From: Candidatus Nanoarchaeia archaeon
GTDB lineage: Archaea; Nanobdellota; Nanobdellia; Woesearchaeales; WJIZ01
Reading direction: 5' to 3'
Length of the DNA stretch: 43,581 nt
Assembly (NCBI GenBank): GCA_028279765.1
Contig: JANQND010000003.1
Location: 1 to 43,581 of the forward strand
The notes beneath the pieces are model-generated. The model did not search any database, was not told the origin of the DNA, and was given only the letters and a program-made list of their open reading frames with translations. Made by a program: the position numbers and the translations under genes. Shown one piece after another: positions 23,564 through 31,502 of the stretch. Each line of letters begins with the position of its first letter. Position 1 is the stretch's first letter.

Positions 23564-24070
23564 ATGTATGATCTAACGAAACAGGATGGAGAAATATATC
23601 TCTTTGCCTCTAGTGGCAGAGGAATAAATGAGCTTGATGCTTTTGATGCCGCAGAAGTCAATGCAGGGATATTTGCTCTAAATGCAGTAAGATTTTCCTC
23701 GTTTGTACCAATAGGCCCAAATGGAAGGTGGAGACTTCAAAGCGAATTGAGCTATTCTATTGATAGAGGAAACTCCTTGCCTATGGCGTATGCAGATTAT
23801 TCTTCAAATTCAGAGCAGGTTGCAGCGGCATTAGCTGTTGGCATCCCCAAGGATGATACACTTCCAGGCATTATCATGGAGTATGCAGATAAAGGAAACT
23901 CAAATGACCTCTTAGAAAAAGCAATAACCTCTGTAGAATCAACATTTAAGCGGAGGAAGTGGGATCTTAAAAACATTGAAACGAAATCTGTTGAGATTAT
24001 ACCAGAGAATGGATATGCCTGCGCTATGGTAGGAGCATTATATCTTCCTTACGACCAATTGCTCCTCTAG
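23564..24070 (+). CDS. Pyruvoyl-dependent arginine decarboxylase
   Basis: Converts arginine to agmatine, precursor of archaeal polyamines and of agmatidine in tRNA-Ile2. The 168-aa proenzyme has LDAFDAAEVNAGI near 24, the self-cleavage site S45-S46 in RFSSFVP (the second Ser becomes the pyruvoyl group), LPMAYADYSSN near 84, AALAVGIP and GIIMEY near 118, all as in the PvlArgDC family and at the usual length. I chose the ATG at 23564 because GGTGGT lies 5 bases ahead and the promoter palindrome is upstream; earlier in-frame starts would precede the promoter or add an unusual extension. Its 3' end overlaps the convergent ttuA gene by 33 bases. Confidence 0.88.
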   Translation: MYDLTKQDGEIYLFASSGRGINELDAFDAAEVNAGIFALNAVRFSSFVPIGPNGRWRLQSELSYSIDRGNSLPMAYADYSSNSEQVAAALAVGIPKDDTLPGIIMEYADKGNSNDLLEKAITSVESTFKRRKWDLKNIETKSVEIIPENGYACAMVGALYLPYDQLLL

Positions 24071-24967
24071 CAAACACGCATTACATACCTTTCCGGTACA
24101 TGGCTCACCACATTTCTCACAATATGAAAATGGTTTTGTTTCTTTGTATTTTTCTTTAAGTGTTGGTAATATCTCTAAAAACGCATTCACCATTCCATTT
24201 TTTGCGCCAGGAAATTTGTTTTCTATTTCGTTTAATTGATCCCGTACATTTGCTCTAAACGATAAGCCAATGTTCGGGCATTCGGTGAAGTCCACTTTGA
24301 ATTCTTTGAGCAGGCAAAATAATCTTGTCTCTTGCTCTGATATGAAATAAAGAGGTTTTACTCGCGGAACGAATTTATCATTGGTCGTTAATCCCGTAAT
24401 TGGACCAAGGCTTGCATTATGCCGCATATTTCCAAGCAAGGTATTCATCAAGAACGATTGCGATTCATCATCGAGGTTATGTCCGGTCACGAGTTTTGTT
24501 GCGTTCAGTTTTAATGCATATCTGTTGAGGTATGTTCTTCTCAAGATACCGCAGACGGTGCAGGGCTTTTTATTGTATTCCTTGAGTGCTTTTTCCCTTA
24601 CCTGATCCAGGGTTGATCCGAATTTTTCTTTGAACGAGATGATTTCTAATCTGATATCATATCTCTCACAAAACTCTTTGAGATCCTCAATGGTATGGTC
24701 ACGATAGCCAGCTATGCCCTCATCTATTGCTAAAGCGAAATGGTTTATGTTGTATTTTTTGCAATACTGTGAAGTCATGTACAGCACTGCGAGAGAATCC
24801 TTTCCACCGGATGCTGCAATGCAGACCGTATCTTCATTGCTAAACATCTTGTATTTCTTGATAGTTTTGAATACCTTGGCCTCAAAATAGTCTAAGAAAT
24901 GATTTTTGCATAAGAGCAGTCCCTGGTTTTTATAGACCGCCTTTTGATCGCATTTGTGGCATTTCAT
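24038..24967 (-). CDS. ttuA: tRNA 2-thiouridine synthase, TtuA/Ncs6 type
   Basis: This PP-loop enzyme (309 aa) adenylates and thiolates uridine in tRNA with sulfur from a ubiquitin-like carrier. It has an N-terminal zinc finger (CHKC ... CKNH), the PP-loop SGGKDS near 53-58, the three probable [4Fe-4S] ligands C136, C139 and about C229 (PCTVC and TECPN), and a C-terminal zinc finger (YCEKCGEPC ... CNAC). I chose the ATG at 24967, one base after the ttuB stop, over an overlapping GTG at 24976, because GGTGG lies at good ribosome-binding distance. The partner carrier gene directly upstream supports the role. Position 54 (bacterial TtuA) or 34 (Ncs6) of tRNA cannot be decided. Confidence 0.87.
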   Translation of the reverse strand: MKCHKCDQKAVYKNQGLLLCKNHFLDYFEAKVFKTIKKYKMFSNEDTVCIAASGGKDSLAVLYMTSQYCKKYNINHFALAIDEGIAGYRDHTIEDLKEFCERYDIRLEIISFKEKFGSTLDQVREKALKEYNKKPCTVCGILRRTYLNRYALKLNATKLVTGHNLDDESQSFLMNTLLGNMRHNASLGPITGLTTNDKFVPRVKPLYFISEQETRLFCLLKEFKVDFTECPNIGLSFRANVRDQLNEIENKFPGAKNGMVNAFLEILPTLKEKYKETKPFSYCEKCGEPCTGKVCNACLLEEQLVVRKI

Positions 24968-24968
24968 C

Positions 24969-25163
24969 TTAGCCACCTGACACTACAGAGAGAATCTTGA
25001 TGTTGCTGTCTTTGGATAGCTTTTCTTCAGGTAAAACTACTTCATTGTTGTTTACTAAAAGAACAGTGGTCGGATTAATCTTGAGTTCTTTGAGAAGCTC
25101 TAATCCAGTGCATTCTTTATCAAGCTCTAACTGCTTGTTTTCTTTTTCAATATAGATATTCAT
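24969..25163 (-). CDS. Ubiquitin-like sulfur carrier (TtuB/SAMP/ThiS-like)
   Basis: A 64-aa beta-grasp protein ending in Gly-Gly (VVSGG), the tail that is activated as thiocarboxylate. It has the ThiS/MoaD pattern (short strands, ELLKELKINPTTVLLVNNNEVV, final ILSVVSGG). Its gene is directly upstream of ttuA, so it likely donates sulfur for tRNA thiolation and may also tag proteins as archaeal SAMPs do. The GGTGGC encoding the last two glycines doubles as the probable ribosome-binding site of ttuA. The leader between TATA and ATG holds small hairpins (GTTTC/GAAAC near 25184-25196). Confidence 0.85.
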   Translation of the reverse strand: MNIYIEKENKQLELDKECTGLELLKELKINPTTVLLVNNNEVVLPEEKLSKDSNIKILSVVSGG

Positions 25164-25222
25164 TGTTTTAATTCCCCGGAACTAGTTTCCGTGAAACCCT
25201 ATTGGAGAAGAATAAAGAGGGG

Positions 25223-25231
25223 TATTTAAAG
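25223..25231 (-). promoter_or_regulatory. TATA box of ttuB-ttuA
   Basis: CTTTAAATA on the minus strand, about 64 bases before the ATG, implies a leader of some 35 bases, unlike the leaderless genes around it. Confidence 0.5.
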
Positions 25232-25250
25232 GTATAGGCAGTGGTTCAAG

Positions 25251-25982
25251 CTAGTCAGATGCCTGAGCCCATTTCTCTAGAAAGAATTTCTTATACGAAT
25301 TATAGATCGTATCACTCCTGATGCTGAATGCTACTGGCCCTTTATCCCAATCAATCATCAACAGTTTTCCTTTATAGATAACAACAACGGTAGGAACAGG
25401 CTCTAAAGTGTATTTGATCTTGGTGTGCGGAAGATCATAGATGTTCTTCATGATATCTCTGCAATCGGCAGATGCCAATCCTCTAACCCGGATTCCCTTT
25501 TCAGATCTTTTGAGATGGTAGTTCCTAAAAAATAGAACTAAGTTTTCATTATCAAGTTTACTACGTGGGAACTGAAAGAAAAAATACTCTTCTCCCTTGT
25601 TCATGGTTTCTAAGATATCACCGTAGGCTGTTTGTAATCCTTTTATTCCCTCGTACACTTTTGCGGTTTGCTTATGTGCACTCAGCTTCTCTTTTTCTTT
25701 TAGTTGTGGTAGTATCTGTTTGAGATTCTTCTTTTTATCTTCCAGAAAGTCAAGCAAGGAATCAGGATTTTCTGCCTGATAGTGTTTGACCTTTCCTTTC
25801 AGAATATAGCTCACTAATCCTTTTTCTACGAGAGAGCCGAGTATATGGTAAACCGTGCTGCTCTGTAGCTTGGTGATATCTATAATGCGACCGGTTTTTG
25901 TTTGTCCTAGCTCGAGCAGCGCCAGATAAATTTTTACTTCTGCTGTTGATAAGCCAAGATCTTCTAGTATTCGAAGGTCCAT
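25251..25982 (-). CDS. TrmB-type transcriptional regulator 2
   Basis: This 243-aa protein has a winged helix (LSTAEVKIYLALLELGQ, SSTVYHILGSLVEKGL; about 11-60), a Lys-rich coiled-coil linker (about 75-105) and a C-terminal TrmB-type domain. It is paralogous to regulators 1 and 3 in this window over its full length. It is leaderless and shares a TATA-like box with the divergent methyltransferase gene, next to a 12-bp palindrome. Likely target: itself and the methyltransferase. Effector unknown. Confidence 0.82.
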   Translation of the reverse strand: MDLRILEDLGLSTAEVKIYLALLELGQTKTGRIIDITKLQSSTVYHILGSLVEKGLVSYILKGKVKHYQAENPDSLLDFLEDKKKNLKQILPQLKEKEKLSAHKQTAKVYEGIKGLQTAYGDILETMNKGEEYFFFQFPRSKLDNENLVLFFRNYHLKRSEKGIRVRGLASADCRDIMKNIYDLPHTKIKYTLEPVPTVVVIYKGKLLMIDWDKGPVAFSIRSDTIYNSYKKFFLEKWAQASD

Positions 25983-26003
25983 GTATAATCAAATTCCCGA
26001 GGG

Positions 26004-26013
26004 CATATAAAAC
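26004..26013. promoter_or_regulatory. TATA-like box usable in both directions
   Basis: CATATAAAAC is 26 bases upstream of regulator 2 on the minus strand (TTTTATATG). It is also positioned to start transcription near 26035 toward the methyltransferase. Confidence 0.5.
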
Positions 26014-26015
26014 TT

Positions 26016-26027
26016 TCCAATATTGGA
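26016..26027. promoter_or_regulatory. 12-bp perfect palindrome, candidate operator
   Basis: TCCAATATTGGA sits 2 bases beyond the shared TATA box, where a bound regulator could block transcription of the methyltransferase gene. Confidence 0.4.
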
Positions 26028-26074
26028 GAGCAATTCTTTATGTGAATTTGCCGAAACCACTTTTCAAACGAAAA

Positions 26075-26776
26075 ATGGATCTCAACCCAAAACAACAGGC
26101 TCAAGTCGATATGCAGCTACAGAAGCATACTCATGATTCCTACACTGTAGACATTGAACTTGCTCCTGACCATATCCTAAAGGAATTCTCTGTTCACAAG
26201 GATGTATTTCGTCCGGATATAACCTCAGCTAAATACCTCTCAACATGGTTATTGAAGAATAGTGATGAATATGCGGATGCACTGGTCATTGACATGGGTT
26301 GCGGAACCGGTATACAAGGGATAGTTACCGCATTATATGGGGCAAGTCACGCTATATTAGCAGATGTTTCGCTTGAATCTGTTGCCAATGCTCAGAAGAA
26401 TATTGATGCCTATCAACTCGCAGATAAAGCTGAAGCTATAGAAAGCGATTTGTTTGAAGGTATTTTTGATGAGGCAAAGCTTATTGTTTTTAACCATCCT
26501 TTTTTTTCAGCGAACTACTATGAAGAAATCCCGATATCCCGGTCTATGTTAGGGGGAGAAGTGCTCATCCATAAGTTCTTGGAGGCTGCGCCTGAATATC
26601 TTCGCAGCGACGGAAAAATAATCATGCCTTATCTTTTGTTAGCGAGTGACGGGAACAACCCTCTTATCCAAGGCCCAAAGCATGGATATAATGTATCCCA
26701 AAGATTTAGTGTGAATATTGAGGATGGTATTCAACACGGTCCATATTTCATATATGAACTGAAGAAACAGAGCTGA
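26075..26776 (+). CDS. Class I SAM-dependent methyltransferase (small-domain type)
   Basis: At 233 aa it shows motif I VIDMGCGTGIQG near 72, the acidic motif II end ADVSLE near 95, and motif IV FNHPFF near 137 in place of NPPY. This resembles the MTS/HemK-RsmC group that methylates N atoms of nucleobases or glutamine. The target is unknown. I chose the ATG at 26075; a GTG at 26042, close to the predicted transcription start, would add 11 residues, and the frame extends further back only by overlapping the divergent regulator. The gene stands alone between that regulator and the convergent ygfZ-like gene. Confidence 0.72.
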   Translation: MDLNPKQQAQVDMQLQKHTHDSYTVDIELAPDHILKEFSVHKDVFRPDITSAKYLSTWLLKNSDEYADALVIDMGCGTGIQGIVTALYGASHAILADVSLESVANAQKNIDAYQLADKAEAIESDLFEGIFDEAKLIVFNHPFFSANYYEEIPISRSMLGGEVLIHKFLEAAPEYLRSDGKIIMPYLLLASDGNNPLIQGPKHGYNVSQRFSVNIEDGIQHGPYFIYELKKQS

Positions 26777-26795
26777 GAGAGGTTCTCACTACCTC

Positions 26796-27539
26796 TTATT
26801 CAATCATCTCTCCATCATCAATCTCTTCTTCATATCTTGAGATCACTGCAAAAGCAAGATATTTGTTATATTTAGGAGAGAAACACGAAGAGGTAATTTT
26901 TCCCACTGGAGCTTTATTGATGGTTACCTGCTCTGGTAGGATATCGTAGAGAATTCTTACTAATTTCCTTGCTGGCTTAGAGAGATTATGCACTCGTGCC
27001 ATAACTTCTTGCCCTAGGTAACACCCTTTGGTAAAGGAGATGGTGTCGTACAAACCTAGGTCTAAAAACATGGGATGCTCAAAATCAATTCCCTGGACTG
27101 AAATAGTGTTTTCTAACCGAATTATATTGTATGTTTCTTTTGAAAACGAATTTTCAATGCTATCTACTAAGGTAAGGTAGCCAATGGATTGCGGAAACGT
27201 GATTTCTGTCTCTTCCTTTTTACTAATTACGTGAATCACTTTCTTATCACTTTTTTCTATATTTGATTTGGTTAATTTTGCGTATTTTGCAGTATGCTCT
27301 AAGAATTGTTTTTCATATTGCTCCTCAAATATAATGTACGCCGTATCATCAACCATTTTTTGATCGAAGAGAATGATGAGTTTACCAAAGCGATCAATGA
27401 GCGCATTTCTTGATTTGGTTAATTCATTGGTTGTAATGCCATTGAGAAGTTTCTCTACATTGTTTCTGATCACGTAGCATACTTTAGGAAGGATGATTGA
27501 TCCTCCTTCTTGCATTATTTGGTGGTATTCATCGCTCAT
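26796..27539 (-). CDS. ygfZ: YgfZ/GcvT-like folate-binding protein
   Basis: A protein of 247 aa with the YgfZ signature KGCYLGQEVMARVHNLSK near 167-184 and an N-terminal LLNGITTNEL segment near 31. YgfZ proteins bind tetrahydrofolate and help make or repair Fe-S enzymes, notably radical SAM methylthiotransferases such as MiaB. An MtaB-like enzyme at 34.5 kb and several other Fe-S proteins in the window are plausible clients. A TATA box 28 bases ahead gives it its own leaderless promoter although the TPR gene lies upstream on the same strand. Confidence 0.8.
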   Translation of the reverse strand: MSDEYHQIMQEGGSIILPKVCYVIRNNVEKLLNGITTNELTKSRNALIDRFGKLIILFDQKMVDDTAYIIFEEQYEKQFLEHTAKYAKLTKSNIEKSDKKVIHVISKKEETEITFPQSIGYLTLVDSIENSFSKETYNIIRLENTISVQGIDFEHPMFLDLGLYDTISFTKGCYLGQEVMARVHNLSKPARKLVRILYDILPEQVTINKAPVGKITSSCFSPKYNKYLAFAVISRYEEEIDDGEMIE

Positions 27540-27562
27540 TTGAGTGTGGGTAGGGCTAGAGA

Positions 27563-27573
27563 CTATAAAAAAT
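27563..27573 (-). promoter_or_regulatory. TATA box of ygfZ
   Basis: ATTTTTTATAG on the minus strand is centred about 28 bases before the ATG at 27539. Confidence 0.5.
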
Positions 27574-27576
27574 GTA

Positions 27577-28587
27577 TTAGAATCGAAACGCTTGCTTCAA
27601 AAGCATATAATTGCAATAACTATTTGAATCTGCATGATTAATTTCTTGCCCAGAAAGTATCCTGTGAGGCGTTGCACCAAATATTTGCTCATTAGATTCT
27701 CTTGTTTGCGTTGCCTGAATAGAAATCGATTGCAATCCTCTCGTATGGTAATCAGAAGTAAAAACAGCTCTGGCTATCACTTCATATCCTGTACGCGCAA
27801 AGTAGTTATCAATTCCATCTTGAGTTAATGCTCCCTTTTCAACCGCGCTCGATTCAATATTAGGAGAGTATGCATCAAGCATCTTTAGTCCTCTTTCAGC
27901 TCGTATTGCTGCAAGCCAGGAACTCTCTCTTGGCAAGCCTAGAGAGTTAAATATACTTAATGAATTATTATAATCTTTCTCTGCAGAGTATGTCTCTTCT
28001 TGCGCTAGATGGCCATCTCCTCTGTTTGCATACAGGAAGAGTAACATGTTACGATATTGAGAATTATGTGCATGGCTTATTCCTTCTGATAGTATCGTTA
28101 TCGCTTCATCAGCTTTGCCCTGTCGTAGTAATGCTTGTCCTAAATTATTAAAGAGTGCGGGATTCTTTTCAATACGTAGACCCTTATAACCAAGTTCTAT
28201 TGCAGCATCTAAATTTCCATTCTGCGCATGTGCTTGAGCAAGATTGATATGGCCGACAATATCTTGGGGCCTCAAAATTAACTGATCGCTAAAATCTGCA
28301 ATTGCCTCAGCAAATCTCCCTAAGTTACTGTAGATCAGTCCTCTGTCATTTAAGTGATCGGGTTCTGGTTTTCTTTCTATAATGAAGTTTAAATCATCAA
28401 GCGCATTCGCTCCTTTTTCTAAATAAATGTACGCCTGTGCACGGAGTTTTCTTGCTGGAATACTCTGAGGATCAAGATCTATAACCTCTGAGCAAAGCCC
28501 TATACAAGATTCTAAATTTTCATCTACCCTAGTTTGCATCCAATGGGATAATTTCTCTTGGGCTTCATGTAACTTCTCTGGATCCAT
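27577..28587 (-). CDS. Tetratricopeptide repeat protein
   Basis: A protein of 336 aa with six or so TPR units in residues about 10-240 (SIPARKLRAQAYIYLEKG, HLNDRGLIYSNLGRFAEAI, ALFNNLGQALLRQGKADEAI), followed by an unrecognised C-terminal segment of about 95 residues. There is no signal peptide or membrane span. TPR proteins are scaffolds for protein contacts; the partner is unknown. It is probably transcribed alone from a leaderless promoter. Confidence 0.78.
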   Translation of the reverse strand: MDPEKLHEAQEKLSHWMQTRVDENLESCIGLCSEVIDLDPQSIPARKLRAQAYIYLEKGANALDDLNFIIERKPEPDHLNDRGLIYSNLGRFAEAIADFSDQLILRPQDIVGHINLAQAHAQNGNLDAAIELGYKGLRIEKNPALFNNLGQALLRQGKADEAITILSEGISHAHNSQYRNMLLFLYANRGDGHLAQEETYSAEKDYNNSLSIFNSLGLPRESSWLAAIRAERGLKMLDAYSPNIESSAVEKGALTQDGIDNYFARTGYEVIARAVFTSDYHTRGLQSISIQATQTRESNEQIFGATPHRILSGQEINHADSNSYCNYMLLKQAFRF

Positions 28588-28610
28588 TCTCGATCAAATC
28601 TGTGAGCACT

Positions 28611-28618
28611 ATTTAAAT
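28611..28618 (-). promoter_or_regulatory. TATA box of the TPR gene
   Basis: ATTTAAAT is centred 27 bases before the ATG at 28587. Confidence 0.55.
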
Positions 28619-28684
28619 CTAGTGTGTGCTTTCCTTTCCATCCATCATAACTCTTAATTCCCCTCCCCATCATCCATCAAAACC

Positions 28685-28693
28685 TTTATATAA
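28685..28693 (+). promoter_or_regulatory. TATA box of the DUF1858-IscA gene and sod
   Basis: TTTATATAA gives a start near 28715, with GGTGGT (28721-28726) then in place as ribosome-binding site for the ATG at 28731. Confidence 0.6.
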
Positions 28694-28730
28694 CCTTGTG
28701 ACTTAACAATCGTTTAGTTAGGTGGTTATC

Positions 28731-29360
28731 ATGACAGAAGAAACGAGTCAAGAACAAAAGGTGGAAACATCAGAAGAAAAAGGCCCAATCACGAAGGATA
28801 TGATGATTGGAGATGTAGTGGGGCAATATCCTCAAGCAGCAGAAGTATTTACAAAATATGGATTACACTGCGTAGGCTGCCATGTCTCTCCAGTGGAAAC
28901 TGTTGAACAAGGAGCTATGGGGCACGGAATGCCTGCTGATGTTCTCGATAAAATGGTCGCCGAGGCAAATAAAGTGATCGCTGAGGGTGGTCCTGTTGAA
29001 GCACACAAACCAGCAGAGCCTGTTGACCTGGATAAGATGGATTTGACGGTCACCGATACTGCAATCAACAAACTTCTCGACATTATGAAGCAAGAAAAGA
29101 AAGAAGGACATTATTTTCGAATCGCAGTTATGCCTGGGGGCTGTTCTGGATTTAGCTATCATTTTGATTTAGAGGAAAAGCCTAAGGATGATGATGTGGT
29201 AAAAGAGAAAGGCGGTCTCAAAGTAGTGGTAGATCCAGGATCGCTGGAGATGCTTAACGGAGCTTCTATTGATTATATTGATTCTATGCAGGGATCCGGA
29301 TTCAAGGTGGATAATCCGAACGCAACCAGTTCCTGCGGCTGCGGAAATTCATTTCAATAA
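28731..29360 (+). CDS. Fusion of DUF1858 domain and A-type Fe-S carrier (IscA/HesB)
   Basis: The 209-aa protein joins two modules. Residues about 18-80 form a DUF1858 domain ([15 protein letters not shown], then GLHCVGCHV with a CxxC), as found in RIC/ScdA-type iron-sulfur repair proteins and hybrid-cluster partners. Residues about 105-209 form an A-type carrier ([33 protein letters not shown]) with the three conserved Cys that hold the cluster. The fusion suggests a single protein linking cluster sensing or repair to cluster delivery. The superoxide dismutase gene starts 29 bases downstream, so both may answer oxidative stress. A GTG three codons upstream (28722) is within the ribosome-binding tract and less likely. 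Confidence 0.85.
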   Translation: MTEETSQEQKVETSEEKGPITKDMMIGDVVGQYPQAAEVFTKYGLHCVGCHVSPVETVEQGAMGHGMPADVLDKMVAEANKVIAEGGPVEAHKPAEPVDLDKMDLTVTDTAINKLLDIMKQEKKEGHYFRIAVMPGGCSGFSYHFDLEEKPKDDDVVKEKGGLKVVVDPGSLEMLNGASIDYIDSMQGSGFKVDNPNATSSCGCGNSFQ

Positions 29361-29389
29361 ATAAAAATAACATTGAGGGGTGTAGGACA

Positions 29390-29998
29390 ATGCCAAAAGA
29401 ATTACCTAAACTAGACTATGACTATAATGCGCTTGAGCCGCATATTGATGAGCAGACGATGACGATTCATCACACGAAGCATCATCAGGCGTATATCGAT
29501 AAGCTCAACGCAGCAATTGAAGGAACAGAGTGGGCAGACAAGCCGACCTGTGAAATCCTCAAGAACCTGGACAAAGTTCCAGCTGACAAGAAAGCAGCCA
29601 TCCAAAATAATGGTGGTGGACACTATAACCATTCTTTTTTCTGGACTATCATTGGCCCTAATGCAGGCGGTGAGCCTTCCGGCAAGTTAGCTGCTGCAAT
29701 TACTGAAGCATTTGGTGGCTTTGACAAATTCAAGGAAGCTTTTGCTGCTGCAGGAGCAACCCGATTTGGATCCGGCTGGGCATGGCTCGTATTAAATAAT
29801 GGGAAACTGGAAGTTACGTCCACTGCAAACCAGGACAGCCCGATTTCTGAGGACAAAAAGATACTTCTCGGTTTAGATGTGTGGGAGCATGCTTATTATC
29901 TGAAATATCAGAATAAAAGGCCTGATTACATCGCTGCATTCTGGAATGTGGTGAACTGGAAGGCAGTTGAAGAGCGATTTGAGAAATATTCTCAATAA
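29390..29998 (+). CDS. sod: Superoxide dismutase, Mn/Fe type
   Basis: Converts superoxide to oxygen and hydrogen peroxide. The 202 aa carry all metal ligands: His in MTIHHTKHH (near 27), His in YNHSFFW (near 80), and Asp and His in [11 protein letters not shown] (near 163-167). The [11 protein letters not shown] and NQDSPI segments are more typical of Mn-specific enzymes than of Fe enzymes; cambialistic use is possible. There is no signal peptide, so it acts in the cytosol. It is probably cotranscribed with the DUF1858-IscA fusion and is followed by a strong T-run terminator. Confidence 0.93.
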   Translation: MPKELPKLDYDYNALEPHIDEQTMTIHHTKHHQAYIDKLNAAIEGTEWADKPTCEILKNLDKVPADKKAAIQNNGGGHYNHSFFWTIIGPNAGGEPSGKLAAAITEAFGGFDKFKEAFAAAGATRFGSGWAWLVLNNGKLEVTSTANQDSPISEDKKILLGLDVWEHAYYLKYQNKRPDYIAAFWNVVNWKAVEERFEKYSQ

Positions 29999-30012
29999 TT
30001 TTTTTCTTTTTT
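29999..30012 (+). terminator. Oligo-T terminator after sod
   Basis: Seven T, one C and six T directly after the stop codon form a typical archaeal intrinsic terminator ahead of the thyA promoter. Confidence 0.6.
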
Positions 30013-30020
30013 CTGAAAAA

Positions 30021-30030
30021 TTTTTTATAC
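30021..30030 (+). promoter_or_regulatory. BRE/TATA of thyA-folA
   Basis: GAAAAA followed by TTTTTTATAC precedes the ATG at 30059 by about 33 bases, with AGGGGA at 30051-30056. Confidence 0.5.
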
Positions 30031-30058
30031 TCATTCATTTTTTGATTTTTAGGGGACT

Positions 30059-30955
30059 ATGAAACAATATTTAGACTTACTGCAGCACGTTCTGAAGAAT
30101 GGTGTGAAACGTGAAGATCGGACAGGTGTTGGCACCATTGGTACCTTTGGCTATCAAATGCGTTTTGATTTGTCTGAGAATTTTCCTCTTCTGACAACTA
30201 AGAAAGTGTTTACCCGCGGCATTATTCATGAGCTTCTGTGGTTTATCAAAGGTGAAACCAATATTAAGTATTTGGTTGATAATAATGTGCGCATCTGGAA
30301 CGAATGGCCCTTTCAGCACTATTTGAAAGAGCAGGGCTTGGAAGACAAATACCCAAAATATTCTGATACGTGGTCAGAGAAGATGCAGGAGTTTGTGGAG
30401 AAGATCAAAACTGATAATGACTTTGCCCAAAAATGGGGTGACCTTGGCCCTGTTTACGGTAAACAATGGCGCGACTTTAATGGTGTGGATCAGATTAAAA
30501 ACCTGATTGAAGGTATTAACAATGAGCCTCACAGCAGAAGGCATATCATTAGTGCCTGGAACCCGGTCGATGTTCCTAAAATGGCGCTTCCTCCTTGCCA
30601 CTGCTTGTTTCAGTTCTATGTCTCTGAAGGGAAATTATCTTGTCAGTTATATCAGCGGTCTTGTGATATCTTTTTAGGTGTACCATTTAATATTGCTTCA
30701 TACTCACTCTTTACGATGATGGTTGCGCAGGTTTGCGGCCTGAAGCCTGGTGAGTTTGTGCACACTCTGGGAGATGCACATATTTATCTGAACCACCTGG
30801 ATCAGGTCAAGGAACAGCTTTCACGAGAGCCTAAGTCGCTTCCTACTATGAAGATCAATCCAGCGAAGAAGGACATCTTTTCCTTTACGATTGACGACTT
30901 TGAATTGGAAGGATACGACCCTCACCCAACGATAAAAGCGCCTATTGCGGTCTAA
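30059..30955 (+). CDS. thyA: Thymidylate synthase
   Basis: Makes dTMP from dUMP using methylenetetrahydrofolate. The 298-aa protein has the whole ThyA set: EDRTGVGT near 20, FPLLTTKK near 43, ELLWFIKG near 59, the nucleophile Cys in [27 protein letters not shown] near 200, and GDAHIYLNH near 240. The folA gene begins 6 bases downstream, the usual pairing since ThyA turns the cofactor into dihydrofolate. Both look bacterial in type, whereas many archaea use ThyX or other routes. Confidence 0.95.
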   Translation: MKQYLDLLQHVLKNGVKREDRTGVGTIGTFGYQMRFDLSENFPLLTTKKVFTRGIIHELLWFIKGETNIKYLVDNNVRIWNEWPFQHYLKEQGLEDKYPKYSDTWSEKMQEFVEKIKTDNDFAQKWGDLGPVYGKQWRDFNGVDQIKNLIEGINNEPHSRRHIISAWNPVDVPKMALPPCHCLFQFYVSEGKLSCQLYQRSCDIFLGVPFNIASYSLFTMMVAQVCGLKPGEFVHTLGDAHIYLNHLDQVKEQLSREPKSLPTMKINPAKKDIFSFTIDDFELEGYDPHPTIKAPIAV

Positions 30956-30961
30956 ACTAAC

Positions 30962-31435
30962 ATGTTAAGCATAATAGCAGCACTGACAAAGGATAAAGTA
31001 ATCGGAAAAGATAATAGTTTAATCTGGAACCTTCCCGAAGATTTACAGAATTTTAAGAAAATAACTTCCGGGCACCCGGTTATTATGGGACGAAAGACCT
31101 GGGAGAGTATCCCGGAGAAATTCCGTCCCTTGCCTGGCCGAAGGAACATCGTTATTTCTTCTTCTGTGAAAAAATTAGACGGCGCTGACGTGTTTGACGA
31201 TGTGTATAAAGCAATTGAAGATGCACAAAAATCTGATGATGAAGTGTTTGTTATCGGCGGATCGACCGTATATCGGCAAACGGTTCCCCTTGCAGATCGA
31301 CTGTACCTCTCCTGGGTAAAGCGATATTATGAGGGTGATGCGTATTTCCCTGATTTTGATGAGAATGAATGGGCTGTGATCGAGAAAAAAGAGTTTGATG
31401 GGTTTGATTTTATGGTGTATGAGAAAAAGAAATAG
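30962..31435 (+). CDS. folA: Dihydrofolate reductase
   Basis: Reduces dihydrofolate to tetrahydrofolate with NADPH. The 157 aa show the standard motifs: IAALTKDKVIGKDNSLIWNLPEDL near 4-27, GHPVIMGRKTWESIP near 39-53, RRNIVIS near 62, and FVIGGSTVYRQ near 96. It is cotranscribed with thyA and regenerates the folate that thymidylate synthase oxidises. Confidence 0.94.
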   Translation: MLSIIAALTKDKVIGKDNSLIWNLPEDLQNFKKITSGHPVIMGRKTWESIPEKFRPLPGRRNIVISSSVKKLDGADVFDDVYKAIEDAQKSDDEVFVIGGSTVYRQTVPLADRLYLSWVKRYYEGDAYFPDFDENEWAVIEKKEFDGFDFMVYEKKK

Positions 31436-31502
31436 ATTTCTCGATTTTTGAAGAATACGTTGAAGTAATCAAATGATTTTTCTTGAAAGTCTCTTTACAG
31501 CA

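Noticed and set aside
25898-26074. Upstream extension of the methyltransferase
   Set aside because: It would overlap the divergent regulator gene and its promoter; the added sequence has no methyltransferase features.
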